This document shows positions 11,368 to 23,799 of a DNA stretch of 63,662 nucleotides, piece after piece. Each line of letters begins with the position of its first letter. Position 1 is the first letter of the stretch. Source of the DNA: Ectocarpus siliculosus. Taxonomy: Eukaryota; Sar; Phaeophyceae; Ectocarpales; Ectocarpaceae. The notes below the pieces were generated by a model. That model saw only the letters and a list, made by a program, of their open reading frames with translations. It was not told the origin of the DNA and made no database searches. The position numbers were made by a program, and so were the translations under genes. The stretch spans positions 1,707,590 through 1,771,251 of the forward strand of contig FN649737.1 in the NCBI GenBank assembly GCA_000310025.1, in the 5' to 3' direction.

Positions 11368-11545
11368 CGTAAGATACTACACCCCCCTGTACCGGTTTTC
11401 GAAGATCAGCTACTCCACGACGGCACTTCAAACGAAGGGGCTCCCGATGAGAGGGCTCCAATGCCGCCATTTACGGCACCGCTACGCTCTTCTGCTGTGG
11501 AGTAATCGAGCCTTGAAAATCGGTCCAGGGGGGTGTGATATTGTC
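11368..11545. mobile_element. MITE of the 4355 family, copy 2 (intronic)
   Basis: The left arm (11368-11425) has GATACTACACCCCC, ACCGGTTTTCGAAGATC and CTCCACGACG. The right arm (11485-11545) is the inverted form, TGTGGAGTAATCGAGCCTTG ... GGGGTGTGATATT. The interior is under 70 bp. It lies between exons of the minus-strand gene, so splicing would remove it. Confidence 0.6.
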
Positions 11546-11675
11546 CAGGGGTGGTTGCGCTGTACACCGAAAGCCGTGGATGTACAGCGGCGTACAGCAT
11601 CCCACAATGATACGAACGTGTGGTTCTCAACCCGCGCCCGCACCGACTTCTGTGTGCAGCGTGAACCGTAGGTTC

Positions 11676-11880
11676 CACAAGATATCAACCCCCCAGGAAA
11701 TATTATCAAAGCTCGACTACTCGGCAGGAAAAGCGGCGTCGGTGCCGAAAATGGCGGCGTTGGAATCGTCTCGCCCGAGAGCTTTCCGAAAACGGATCAA
11801 TTGATTTCGGCATCCTCTTCGTCGTGGAGCAATCGAGCTTTGAAAAATCGTTCCAGGGGGTGTGGTATCTCATGCAACGT
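11676..11880. mobile_element. MITE of the 4355 family, copy 3 (intronic)
   Basis: The left arm (11676-11735) has GATATCAACCCCCCAGG and ATCAAAGCTCGACTACTC. The right arm (11815-11880) reads CGTGGAGCAATCGAGCTTTG ... GGGGTGTGGTATCT. It sits 130 bp from copy 2 in the same intron, so the pair may mark a nested or tandem insertion. Confidence 0.6.
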
Positions 11881-12076
11881 AAGGTATACACACGGCGCTT
11901 AACTGTGGTTAGCCCAAGGCGGTGGTATTATGCGGCGGGACAAAAATTCGCTGGGAGGTGGCGGCAGCGGTGCGTGAGACTAACATCTGAAATAGACGCG
12001 CGACCGCGCGCACTCAAACAAAAAAAAGGCGCCAAGAACAACGGCGGGCACAGAAACCCAAAAAACGTCGACATAC

Positions 12077-12398
12077 TTGCCTCCGTCATCCGCCGCTCAA
12101 GCTCAGCCTGCTCCGCCGCAGTCGACCACAAAGACGGCTCCTGCATCCTCGACGGCGCAACGAACGACGCGTCATCCGAAGCGTCCGTCGAACTGCCTCG
12201 TCTGGCTCTACTGCCCCGCGGAGACGACGCGGAGGTGCCCCACGTCTGCCTCAGTCGCCGTGGCGGCCCGGTGGCGCCGGAAGCTCGCATCGGCGTCGGG
12301 GCAGGGGGCGGCGGGCGGGGAGCTCCGAGCTCGTCATGTTCCTCTTCCTTCCCGTCGTCGTCGTCGTCGTCATCCTCCTCCCAGTCGCCCTGCTGCTG

Positions 12399-12430
<32 letters not shown>

Positions 12431-15400
12431 AGTATGGGTCCTCGAGCTTGTAGACCTGCGGCGGCGGAGAATACGGAGGATGTTGGTCGCTTTGGAGGAG
12501 GCGTAACAATTGGCCTACGTGTGTACGAGGCCATGAAGCCGGGGCATTACGGTTTCGGCAATGTTGCAGTCGAGGAAGGGAGCATGGCCAAACGCAATTG
12601 TTTAGTTTTCCGCCAGACAAGGCGGACTTCGATGGCGTCTGGTGGACAAGACTGGGAAAACGTAATTATGTGAGACAACGTTCTCGCTCAACCGGCACAA
12701 CCAGACACCCCGCCGCACACGGCATTCGAAAAACAGCCACAGGGCACGGTGCGACAGGCATTCGATTTGAAGCGAGGAGCCGCAACACGATCTCGACATA
12801 TATGATACACCCAACAGTACCACGGGTGGGAACCCAATCGGGCATCAAGCCAAAAAAACAGCAGAGGCCCAACCGTCGCCTTCAAGAGGCCCGTCTACCA
12901 TCCCGCACCCACCCCTACCAAAGAACGGTCCGGAACAATCGTGCTCACAAACCTGATCCGCCGGCGCGAAGCTGACGCGGCGCGGCGCGGCCGGGCGCGC
13001 CTTGGGAAGGGGCGGCTCTCCTCTCGCACTCGGCTCTTCTTCCTCGCCCCCCTCCCCCCCACCAACCCCTACTAAGCCGGGGCCCCTACCCTTGGCATCG
13101 ATCGCCGTCCATCGCGAGAAAGGGTCTGACGGGTCTCGGTTTTCCTGCTCGGTCCCGGCCGCCATCGCCGCCGCTGCTTGCCGCATCTCGGGATTCTTGT
13201 TGCCGCTGCCCCCACCGCCACCGCCACCGCCGCCGCTGCTGCTGTCCGTGCCAGCGTTCGAGGGATGCGGAAGCGGCGCTAGAGCTTCGTGGTAATCCGG
13301 GAGGCGGGTTGGTGCCGAGGAGGGGGGTGGTCTCATCGGGCGCGTGGGCAGCGAGGCCGTCGGCCAGAGACGAAGGACCCCCCTCGCCGTGCACGTCCGA
13401 AGAACCTCACCCTCCCCCCCCACCCCCCGCCGCCGATCACCACCGCTCTCCACTCCCCGGGGCCCCGACCCAAACTCGCACGACACCGGGCGAGCCCCCA
13501 GGCGGCACTCCACGACCAGCTCGAACCGCCGGGCTTCGGCCGCTGCTGCCGCCGTCGGCGGCGCACCATCGCTAGGGTTGTTATCTGTGGATCCCCCTCG
13601 GGGGAGGAGCGGTCGGTATGTCCTTACGATGCCCGCCGCGTCTGTAGCGGCGATCAGCTCCTGGCGACAAGGGGCGGGATACGGCACGAGATGAAGAACA
13701 AGACCAAAGGGGATAGGAAAACCGCGGTATGCTCTACGTTGAGAGGCATCTGTGCACCAGGATTGGGACCACGGACTGCATACATATATGGGGGGGGGGG
13801 GGGGGGGGACCCTTCCGGAGGGCGGTGAAAGCATGCGAGCGTTGGCAGCAAGCAGAACTGGCGAGGAAAAAAATGTCAACAGGCGGAAGGTCCGGTGCCG
13901 GTTGACAATCTTGGGGGTGGAACCCCAGGCGTAGCTGACGCCGCCCTTCCAGACCAACCTGAGCCGACCCTTCCGGAAAAGAGAGAAAGAGGGCCTGGCG
14001 GCAGCTGGCTGGCTCGGGTTCAACAACTGCGCGAAGAGAAGGTAGTGTGGCAAGCGCCTTGCACCAACGAACTCACGCTCAAGGGTCCCTTCCCCCGGGG
14101 CCCGCGATATGAACCATACTTGCACCGATAGGTACAACAACAATTACACTGCTGTCAAGAAACTTTCTTACACCGAGCCCAACATGGTGTCCTACCGGGT
14201 ACACCGGCAGCTACACTGTCAAGAATCCGCGTCCGATGGACAAGACAACAGGGGCCCCGCCTTAAGAAAAAACCGCACCCACCTGTTCCTGGCTGCAGCA
14301 GACCCTCTCGACGGGCTCCGAGGTGTGCTCGAACTTCATCAGCACGGCACCCAGCTCTGTCCTGCCGACCGCGTTATCCGGCCGCTCGCGGCCGGATGCG
14401 ACACTACCGCCGCGGCTGCCTCTATCGCCGTAGCCGACGGTCGGCCGGCCGACGGTCGGCCGGTCGTCTTCTGCCTCGCGATCTCTTCGGTCGGAAGGCT
14501 CTTGGGCTTGCAACAGATGGAACGCAAACACCGTGCCCTCGGCGGTTCCGGCGAGCACGATTGGCACCGTTGGCGACAGGGAAGCCGCAAGGCATGACAC
14601 CTTCGCGCCGGGAGGGGGGGGGGGGGGGGGGGCCAAGGGGGGGGGGGGGCTTTTTCCAAAAAACGGGGGGGGAAAACCCGGGGGGGGGGCAAGGGAAGAT
14701 TTTTGGCCCCTTTTTACCTACCCCCCCCCAGGGGGGGGGGCCCGGGACCACCCTTTCCGCGGGGAGAAAANNNNNNNNNNNNNNNNNNNNNNNNNNNNNN
14801 NNNNNNNNNNNNNNNNNNNNNNNNNNNNNNNNNNNNNNNNNNNNNNNNNNNNNNNNNNNNNNNNNNNNNNACCACCCCTGCCCAGTATCGCACCCCCCCG
14901 GACGGATTGGCAAGGCGGGGCGGCCGACGCAGGAGGGGCGGGGGGGCATTTCACGAAATACGGGATGGAGAGACCAGGTGGGTGGGCAAGTGATGATGTT
15001 TGGCCCCTTTATACGTAGCATCGCCGAGGGGGGGATGCCAGGCACAGCACTTCCGGCAGCGAGCAACGTTGACGGTGTCAGCGGTTGAACGGCAGCGCGG
15101 TACCGAATCACAGATGTACGGGTGTGCATGTCGTGCGATACTTTTCCCCCAGGTCATTTTAAGTGTGCGCCACCTCGAGACAGCGTACTCTCCTCTCGAG
15201 GACGTTTCGGAGCTAGGCCACGCAGACAGAAGGCAGGCACCCCGAAAGATTCGTCCGAATCGCACGTTCCCCCGGCTACAAGGCTCGAGTATCACCAAAC
15301 GCAAGAAACCGACAAGCTACCCTGGTACTTTGTCAAACATTCGTCGCTAGAGCAAAGGCAGGGGCAGCAGAGTAGCACCCCAGCACCTGGAATCCTCCGA

Positions 15401-18400
15401 CAAGCATGTCCTTGAGGAGTTCCACGTGGACCTCCAAGTCGCCCCCACCCCCCCCGGCGGCGACAGTTTCTCGGCTCCGTTCCAGACACGCCGCTTTCCA
15501 TAGCCGCACGACACCGCCTGCTTCGACGGTAAAAAAAAAAAGAGGCGGCCAAACAACCATGAATGTCCAAGGGTCGTCGTCGCAACGAAACACACTTTTC
15601 TTAGAGCCGGCCGGGGTACGGTTTACAGGAATTTACGGGGCCCCCCGGTCTTCGCCGGGGGTGGAGGTGGAAGCAGCAGAGGCTGGGCGGGGCCATAGCG
15701 TCAAGTTTCTAGGTTAGTGCCTCGCAACGCCTCCGTAGCACACCAGACACACACGAGGTTTGTGACAAGTCCCCCCTTGCGAGGTTTTGTAGCAGGATTG
15801 CGTTCTGGCAAGCACGCTCTATTAGTGTATTCGCCGAGAGCGTCGACTTGACAAACCTTACATCCACCAGACATAGGCAGCCCCCACCCGGCCCGGCTAC
15901 TCGCTTTTGCCCCCCGGCAACAAGCCAAGGCGGAAAGATCTATCCCCTGCGTGTCCTCCTCACCTTTCCCCCCCGAAACAAACAAGGCGGGGTCATCATC
16001 CCCTGCCCCGCCCTCGACGTGGCTGATCGCGAGTACTTCCCCGCTGTGCGCCTCTCGCACCACCTCCGCAACGCCGCCGCCGCCGCCGCCGCCGCCGCTT
16101 GATCCTCCCTCGACGCTGCTGCTTCCGCACGCCGTGCCATCGCCGCTCCGGTTACCCGAGTGGTGTAGAAGGCGGGCGCAGATAGCCCCCGACTCATCCC
16201 CCGTGACCAGGAGCTCTCCTCGACGGTCGATCGACAGGCACCCCACCTGGGAGGACGGCACAAACAGTCGGAGCCGTGGGCGATGGCATCGACGCCGGCG
16301 AAACGAAAAGGTTACGCGGCAACACAAGTTGCGCCTGAAGCAGGACGACGGACCAAATATCGAAAATTCGAGCGGCAAGACTGAGAACGCCGCGCGGCGT
16401 CCCACCGCCATAGTCTGCAGCACTTAAGACGACGACGTTCTGGCGTCGTCCGAAACTGGACTAGTGTAAGTCAGCGAAGAGGGTGGACATCAGAAGTCAT
16501 TCATGTTTTGGCGGATGTTTTGGTCGTTCGCGCGCTTGGTTTTGCCACCGCCAGCGTAGTCTGAGCCCCAGGTTTTGGCCCCCACGAGTTGCGTTAAGAG
16601 CTCTCTCTCCCTGACGGCATGACATTGTGCCGACGGCAACGGCATCATACCCCCAAACGCCCAAAAAGCTCGCTCGTGTTCTATGAAACATACATCCTTC
16701 AACGCAATCGGCATCCCCGTAGCCTACAACAGACAATAGCCAGACACGGACGGGGGGGTGGGGGTGTACTAGTAGTCGTGCATGTAGTGGATAGGCCACT
16801 GACCTCGCATCCCTACAAGGCCGGGAAGGGGGGTGGGGGGCGTACTCTTATGTTTTGCATGCCTTAGCGGTTAGACCATTGACCACGCGTCCGGAGCATT
16901 GTTCCCACAGGACCGATCGCCGATGGCCAATCGTTCCTTCCTACGGGACGGGACGGGAGGGGGGGGGGCGATTCAGTGTGCCCAACCTTTTGCCTGCGCC
17001 CGGTGCCCATCCAACGCCACCACCCGGGAGCCATCCACCAGGCCAAACCGCCCCCCCCCCCGCCCCGCCGCCTCCGCTGAGCCCGAGCGCGACGTCAACG
17101 CCGCACCCGCCTTCCTGCCTCCCGCCTCTGGCAGCCTCGCCCAAAACACCCGGCAAGACCTGCCCTGGACGAAGACTACGTCCCCCGGGTGGCCGGGGAC
17201 GAAGGACACCTGGGACCAGGCGTGTGGCACTCGGCGCGCCGGGGCGGAGGGAGGGGGGGGGTTCCGCTCGCTGCCGCCGCCGCCGCCGCCGCCGCCGTTT
17301 CCCGTCCGTAGACCCCCCCAGAGGTGCACCGGGAGGGTGTTGAAGTAGACCGCGTAGCTGGTTATCGGGGTGGCTGCGTCTGTAAGGGGGAAGGGCAGCG
17401 GAGGTTGGCCTTCTTGCGCTTTGAGCTGAACACGGTCACAGAGAGGTCCTCATGTTCTTTGATGGTGTCGTAGCAATGCAAGAAGCATGTTATGATTAGG
17501 GAATACAAACACATGTCACCGACCCCTGCAACAAAAAAAAAGAGACCGTCTTTGAAGCACAACACGCTTCCGATGACCTCGGGGATGATTTCCCGTCCAC
17601 CGATAGTTTTAAAAAGGCCGCTCCCCCGCGTTGAGGATACTTTTGTGCAAAAAAAACTACAGCCCGTAAAGTGGGAACGACGGGATAAAGGTAGTCATCT
17701 GAGTGTGTCAAACGTCGTTTCATGGGGTATGATCACTCGCGACTTGGCTCAAGAACATGCCAGATGTTGGGGATCTGCTGCATACATCGAAATACAGCAC
17801 TTGAAACAGCGACAGCCAGCGTTGGCGAAACGCCAGCGTTCGCTGAACTCCGCCATCTATGCCGGTTTCAAACCAAGCATTGCAGTGGCATCCGCAACAA
17901 CATACACACATATATATACCTGGTTCGTGCTTGGCGAGTACGAATGATCCTTCGGAATCGCACAGGCCCACCATGCCTGGGGAGTTGGTGTCCCAGCAGC
18001 ATGCTGTCACGCCTGTTGGCGGAGAAACACCAGGCCTTGTTGCAGCCAGGCAGACACACATGAAGAATGGCCAGACGCACGCACCTGAAGTTAGAGTCCG
18101 GCGTTATGTAGCGGTGTACACAGGGAAAGCGTGTGCATGTGCTGCTGGGAGCACGTGCGACACTGCTGCCCCCGACGGCATCTATTTATTACTGCCGTGC
18201 AAATGGCACGCCATATTGTTCGATGAACACTAAAGCACCAATGTGCAGCAGCACCAAGGGTTCGTCGAAGACTAGACTTGAGCCAATCGCATACCATTTT
18301 CCTCCACTCACTGAAAAGACTCCACCACATCCCATTCGACTGCTGTGGGTATATCTCGAACGGGTAGTCTTTCTGTGGGTGTATACATGTACATCTTTCC

Positions 18401-18831
18401 TAATACAACCATCGTTCCATGAACACCAAAATGCAGTACCAAGAGTCATCGTCTTTGGACTTTCAGAAGGGGTGAACCTGGTTTAGCCACCCCCTGTTCC
18501 GCGACGTGCCCTGCATAGCGACCACAAAATCGCGTGGCACCACGCACCCCGGGCTAATAGCCGCCATGCCAGCAATTGCGACTTGCCCTGAACCGAGGGG
18601 TGCTAAAACAGGGCCCACCACACTGCTTGTACATGCGGCTGCAGCGGTACGGCTTGACTTCCACGGAACGGTAATGTGTAGGTGGCACTTCTGCCGTAAG
18701 CCGTGCACACTTATTGATAGGTACGGGGTGTACAGCAGTGGTATGGAGACTACGAAAGGCTCTGCTTCAGCAACAACTGTGGCGGAAGAACGGGGAGGTG
18801 GACTACGGACAGCATTATAGTACAGCAGCAT
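12077..18831 (-). CDS. WD40-repeat protein gene, many exons
   Basis: Minus-strand exons in order: about 18831-18491, 18012-17920, an uncertain one near 17385-17000, 16246-15964, 15517-15387, about 14606-14283, 13660-12953 and 12455-12077. The junction 15964/15517 joins AAA-G to GC-GGT and restores SGGKGGVVRLW, a textbook WD40 blade end; this strongly supports both the splice and the family. Other blade-like pieces are CLSIDRRGELLVTGDESG, VLAGTAEGTVFAFHL and ELIAATDAAGIVRTY. The region near 17.3 kb (YAVYFNTLPVHLW, later VFVQGRSCRVFW) recalls WRAP53/TCAB1-type propellers, but weakly. Later exons are Gly/Ser, acidic and Pro-rich linkers. The N gap and G/C homopolymers break the frame near 14.6-14.9 and 17.05-17.25 kb. 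Confidence 0.6.
14608..14870. other. Assembly gap with low-quality flank
   Basis: 14771-14870 is exactly 100 N, a conventional gap. The preceding 160 bases are runs of G, A and T like the window start, so they are read-end noise. The gap falls in the WD40 gene and hides the acceptor of the exon ending at 14283. Confidence 0.9.
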
Positions 18832-18839
18832 CTGCAAAA

Positions 18840-19957
18840 CACTGAGCTCCTTGTCGCTGTTGCAGGGTTGAGGGATACATAGGATTTGCGCTCGTGTGTG
18901 AAACCAGCATAGAGAAGCACGCCTGCAAACATGCAACAGAGAACGACCGAGGCTATAGATAGGTGCAGTCAGAAACTAATCTCGCATCTAGGCCAAACTG
19001 CCGCAGGAGCTCGGCTCGCTCTCAAGCTACAACGCGGGGTTAATATACAGGGGACGCTTCCGAGGACTCAGCAAACAGTAAAATTTGAAAACCTATTTTC
19101 TTCTTTCTCTCACATGGAATTCTCTGCACACAAGCGCAGCCCCGTTTCCTCGGTTTCATCCCACGAGAGGACATCGTTACCCATAGTGAGAGGCTAAGCA
19201 GCAGGGCATCTCGCGCAAGGTCGGTCGTGTGCTCTCCACTCTTCCACAAGTCTTTGCCTCCCACCAGCTCCCACTCTTTTGTGAAAATTCAAAAGTTGGG
19301 ATTCCCCCCCTTGAAGAATGCCGCGAAGGTCTTATCGAAAACCAAAGTCAAAAGATTTTCTGGGATTTTTCTCTTGGCTACTAGAATTCGCCACCACATA
19401 GACAGCAGACGAGTGCTTGGGTTTTGCACTTGGAGCGCTCCTGCTGTGTGCACCCGGTTCATGACAGGGTTGACAGACAAACACCTGCAATCATACATGT
19501 GTCCATGCTCTGAATGCCTGCATTCACCAAACAAATCACATCAGGTCGATGTACGACAAAATTGCAGACAGACAGGCGGTATCGACGTAACATACTCTAG
19601 GAGACACTTGATTTTCAGTCGACCATCAATCAGGGTGTGGTTGTACCCTATAGCATAGACCCTCTACAGCAGTATAGTATCAATACACGTATCTGGCGAT
19701 GATTAATCACGCCTGCTCGCGGTGGATCTTGAAAAAATGGTGTGCTCTCATTTTTTTGAAGAGGATCCAATGCATGCTTTTGCTTCTCACGTTCGTTCAT
19801 GCTGCTCGGATCGATTCCCTTGATGGGGTTGCGGTGAAGATGGCCCCGTGCTTTTGTTACTATTAAACGGAAAGAGACCACGGAATATCATGCGGCAAGG
19901 CGTTGATCCTCAAGAAATGTTAATGAAAGCAAAAAGAGACCACCGGGTAGCGATCAT
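18840..19957. other. No gene recognised
   Basis: Upstream of the first WD40 exon found. It may contain the 5' exon and promoter of that gene, but no start codon with a matching donor could be fixed. Short ORFs only. Confidence 0.3.
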
Positions 19958-20038
19958 CGTCGTCTGCAGGACTCGAACCTGCGCGTGATATCACAATAGG
20001 TTTCTAATCTATCCCCTTAACCACTCGGGCAAGACGAC
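19958..20038 (-). tRNA. tRNA-Ser (anticodon AGA), copy 1
   Basis: An 81-nt cloverleaf on the minus strand: acceptor GTCGTCT pairs with AGACGAC, discriminator G, D-arm GCCCGAGTGGTTAAGG (A box), anticodon loop TTAGAAA giving AGA, a long variable arm GTGATATCAC as in class II tRNAs, and T-arm GCAGGTTCGAGTCCTGC (B box). The anticodon stem ATAGA/CCTAT has an A-C mismatch at 31-39. A T5 run follows about 20 bp downstream, a Pol III terminator. A second copy lies at 23383-23463. Confidence 0.93.
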
Positions 20039-20420
20039 TGGTTGATACACTATGGAGAACCACAGCGTTTCTGACGCCACAGAAATAAAGATCACGGTAA
20101 GCGTCCGTAAATGTCTTGCGTCATGCGCGAGGCTGGCTTGGGTTGGCTTCGGCTAGAAGAAACGGCCCCTGCGTACATAGGTCTTAGTCTACAGCGCAAG
20201 ATGTTGTTTTCGTGCGCATCAAAACTTCAACAATAAAAAACGCATGTATTCGTACAATCAACCCTACACTACACTCTAACTACTCCTCCTGTATTCAGTG
20301 TAGACTTCGCTAGATACCCTTTAGAGATCACCATAGAGCCGTGCACTCTCCCAAATGCTGTCGAGGACGATTCCCTCTTGACACATTGGTGGCGACGAAA
20401 GCATAGCTGCATGCGGTGGG
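20028..20420. repeat. tRNA-Ser unit flank, copy 1 of a diverged duplication
   Basis: DNA upstream of the tRNA (to its right) matches 23464-23800: shared blocks are GATCACGGTAAGCGTCCGT / GGTCACGGCAAGCATCCGT, AAATGTCTTGC.TCATG.GCGAGGCTG, CGTGCGCATC, and CTGTCGAGGAC.A.TCCCTCTT followed by ACATTGGTGG. A third partial copy of the last block lies near 24163. Both the tRNA and at least 350 bp of flank were therefore duplicated together, then diverged while the tRNA stayed nearly identical. Confidence 0.7.
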
Positions 20421-20518
20421 AGTTAACGCTGAGCGTTCCGTTCGCCTTTATAGAACTACACGCCAACCCCGAAAAACACCATTTGGGGGTGCGTTTACAC
20501 CCCCTCAAGCTTAGACCC

Positions 20519-20590
20519 GGCTCCTCTTTCTTCTTCTTCTCCTCCTCCTCCTCCTCCACCACCACCTCCTCCTCCTCCTCCTCCTCATCC
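20519..20590. repeat. CTC/CTT trinucleotide repeat
   Basis: An imperfect run of TTC, CTC and ACC triplets. The plus-strand open frame through it shows homopolymeric Phe, Ser and Thr, with no other support for coding. Confidence 0.7.
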
Positions 20591-21218
20591 CCGCCCACCC
20601 TCCCCGACCTCTTCCTCGCTGACCTCTCCCTCTTCGCTGGACTCCGCCTACTTTTTCTATTGCGCGCCGAGAACGATTGTTTCCGGTTAGTCTTGCGCCG
20701 CGATAGACTGGGCTATAGGCCTACGCCCCCCCGAAGGGTGCGCTTATGATCATACTCTCTCCCTGTCGTCGTCTAGCTATGTAGGTACGCCGTGTAGCGC
20801 ACAGGCACGGCGAGCCCGCACGAGCGCACATGGCTAGGGGGCGCAGATGCACATTAATAAATCCTCCGACGGACGTATAGCACGGTGCCCTTTTCAAGGT
20901 ATGTTGTCGTATTTATTATGTAGAAATTTGCATAGCGTTTGGGGGCCACCCCCCTCTCCCAAGATTTTCCTACAACATAAAAAAGAAAATTGCTACACCT
21001 AGGTGTGGAAAATTTCGGACGCCCTGAAGTCAGCCACTGTTGGGTGAGTGAGCTGTTGGGCTTGTTTTTCTTTTTGCTCATGATCGCGGCGACTTGCGTT
21101 CGATTGTGCTGGGATCGATTATCCTCGATGGATCTTCCGGTCGGTGAGGATGGATGCAGTTGGACCATTTTCTTTTTTACTTATTTTCCAGGAAACACTA
21201 TTTTCCAGGAAATATTAT

Positions 21219-22810
21219 TTACTACCATCGACATGCTGTTCGTCGTGGGCCGACTCAAGGAGTTGGGGCGGAGAAGGAAAATGTTACTCTACATGTGCTT
21301 CGTCGACCTAAGAAGGCGTATGATTCGGTGGACCGAGAGCTGCTTTGCTGTGGAGGGTCCTGGCCAGGGCCGGGATTCCTGAGGAGATGATCGCCGTCAT
21401 CCGCCAATTCCACGACGGAATGCGAGCCCGGGTGCGCATGGACGACGGAGAGTTTTCGGCCTGGTTCTGGGTCACACAAGGCCTACGACAAGGGTGTGTG
21501 CTGTCCCCACTGCTGTTCAACGTCTTCTTCGCCGTGGTCATCGAGGTCGCTGCCATTCGATTCAGCGAGGATGATGTTATTCTGCAGAACCTGGTGTACC
21601 TGGAGGATGAGACGGGAACGGGGGCGAGGACACCACTTGACCGAGTGCGGAGGGCGGTATGGGGGGTGCTGTATGCCGATGATGCCGGCGTCGTATCGAG
21701 GTCTGCCGAAGGACTGGCGAGAATTATGACCGTCATCGTGGAGGTGTTCGGGGAGTTTGGGCTGATGGTATCGGAGAAGAAGGCGGACACGCTCCTGATG
21801 CGTGCAAAGGAGAAGCAGACAACAACACCACCGCCCCCCCCACCGCCACCGCTGATCATCGAGGCAGCAGGACAGAGGTACGCCCAGACGACTGAATTCC
21901 GGTACCTAGGTGGCCTCGTCAACGAACATGGCGACCTCACCCAGGAGATCAATTACCGGAGCAGAGCAGCGTGGGTATGCGTCAGGAGATATGACCAGGA
22001 GCTCTTCGACAGGCCGAGAGCACCGTTCCGACTGAAGACTCGCCTGCTCCAGGCCGAGGCGATGGAGGCACTGCTGTACGGCTGCATGACATGGGCCCCA
22101 CGTCAAGACCAATGCCGGACGTTGCGGACGATACACCACCGACTGCTCCTGCGAGTTATCGGTTGCCAACGCAAGAAGGGCACCTACCGGCAACTTTCCT
22201 ACGCCCAGACCCTGAAGAGGGTAGGGTGCCAGAGCGTGGAAACCACCGTTCGGCAATGGCGCCTGCTGTTCGCGGGAGCGCTGGCAAGGCAGTCAGACGG
22301 ACGACTCCCGAAACGGGTGATGCTTGGCGAGCTGGCGGGGGGGAAGGGCCCAGGCAGGGGAAACCGGAGCAAAATTGGCAGATGTACCTGAAGGACGACC
22401 TCAAGATGTTCGAAGCAGAGCGCGGATCTACGGACGCCGAGCCATGCTTCTTCGGAGTCCCGGAAACAACTTGGATGGAAGCAGCGAAGGTGGACCGGGG
22501 GGTACCGTGGCATACAGGGGTACTGCAGGGAGCTAAGAGGTTCATGACCTCCTGGTACAAGAAGGAAGAGGAGGCTAGCCGACAACAAGCGCTCAAACGA
22601 AACAAGAAGCCCGGCAACAACACGGCAACAACCACGAGGGGGGCGGGAGGGGTACAGCAGGCGGACGAGACGGCGAGGAAAGACAGGAAACGCGAAGAGG
22701 CGGACCGAGTGGCGCGAAACACTGTGTGTGCCGAATTGAACCCCTTGCGTCACTTGTCCCCCCCCCCCCCCCGGCACTGCACCATTGCACCAGCCCCCCG
22801 CGAGCGATGA
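21219..22810 (+). pseudogene. LINE (non-LTR) reverse transcriptase, 5'-truncated and frameshifted
   Basis: Reverse transcriptase of a LINE retrotransposon. Reading order: DMLFVVGRLKELG near 21228 in one frame, [12 protein letters not shown] near 21309 in a second, then an open frame at 21345-22391 with [17 protein letters not shown] and the catalytic [10 protein letters not shown] (about residue 112), then the C-terminal part in a third frame up to the stop at 22810. At least three frameshifts and loss of the endonuclease and early RT domains mean it is dead. A CT-rich tail (22910-23015) follows. It lies between the two tRNA-Ser copies. Confidence 0.85.
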
Positions 22811-23191
22811 CGTGCATGGGCTGGCTCGGGTGGCCCGCTTTGTGTTGTGTTGTTTTATGTTGTCTTGTGTTATGTTTGTTGTTTGTTTGTTGTTTATCGC
22901 AACGGCGTGAGTCTTTCTCTGTCTGTGTCTTTTTCTTTCTCTTTCCCTTCTCTCCATCATCTGCTCTCTTCTTTTTTTCTTTTTCTCTTTCTCTTTCTAT
23001 TTCTGTCTTTTTCCAATCTAGGGTTACCTCGCATAGCATGTAGAGGCGAGCGGAGTGGCCTAGACTATCTTTCGTTGACTTCCATTGGCTTGTGGACCCT
23101 TCGGGTCCATTATTTTCTTCGTATAGCTTTTATTTGGGTAAGTTAGCCTGTGACCACGGGAATCGACTCCGTCGAGTGTAAGACTAGTACG

Positions 23192-23285
23192 GACAGAAGA
23201 AGGTATTCGGCAGAGAGAACGGAACGGTTTTTCATGTGAAGACAACAGCAGCAGCAACAACAACAACAACAACAACAACATCAAC
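23192..23285. repeat. Dispersed repeat with AAC microsatellite, copy 1
   Basis: GAAGGTATTCGGCAGAGAG, CGGAACGGTTTTTCATG and GAAGACAACA run into an (AAC)n tract. The same arrangement recurs at 34449-34512 with GAAGGTACTTGGTAGAGAG and CGGAACGGTTTTTAATG before AAC repeats. It is a shared dispersed sequence of unknown type. Confidence 0.6.
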
Positions 23286-23382
23286 TAAAACGGAAGAAAG
23301 ACATGATGCATCCCGTGGGAGGCATCGACCCTTCCTTGCGAAAGGTAAAAGCAAGTAAAATATATCACCCGGCAGTGGGCAT

Positions 23383-23463
23383 CGTCGTCTGCAGGACTCG
23401 AACCTGCGCGTGAAATCACAATAGGTTTCTAATCTATCCCCTTAACCACTCGGGCAAGACGAC
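23383..23463 (-). tRNA. tRNA-Ser (anticodon AGA), copy 2
   Basis: Differs from the copy at 19958-20038 only in the variable arm (GTGATTTCAC instead of GTGATATCAC). It has the same A and B boxes, the same AGA anticodon and the same A-C mismatch at 31-39. A TTTT follows downstream on the minus strand. Identity of the tRNA body despite diverged flanks suggests selection or gene conversion. Confidence 0.92.
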
Positions 23464-23799
23464 TTGCCGAATATGACCAACAGCTTTAATTCCCTTACCT
23501 GACGGAATCGAGGTCACGGCAAGCATCCGTCAAATGTCTTGCATCATGTGCGAGGCTGACCTGGGTTGGCTGCGGCTACACAGGGAAGGATCCCCTGCGT
23601 GTGCAGGTCCTACCGGAGCGCAAGGGATGGTTTCCGTGCGCATCACCCCCCCCCAACAAACAAACAATCAATCGTTGCCTAGACTAGATTAGATTCCCTG
23701 TGGATATAACCTAGAAAGCGTGTGAAATCTCCGCAACCTCTGTCGAGGACCACTCCCTCTTTTTACATTGGTGGTGTCGACGAACATGGTTACGGCGGG

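Noticed and set aside
21908-22960. Minus-strand ORFs opposite the LINE
   Set aside because: They mirror the RT coding frames and poly-C/CT tracts; no independent motifs.
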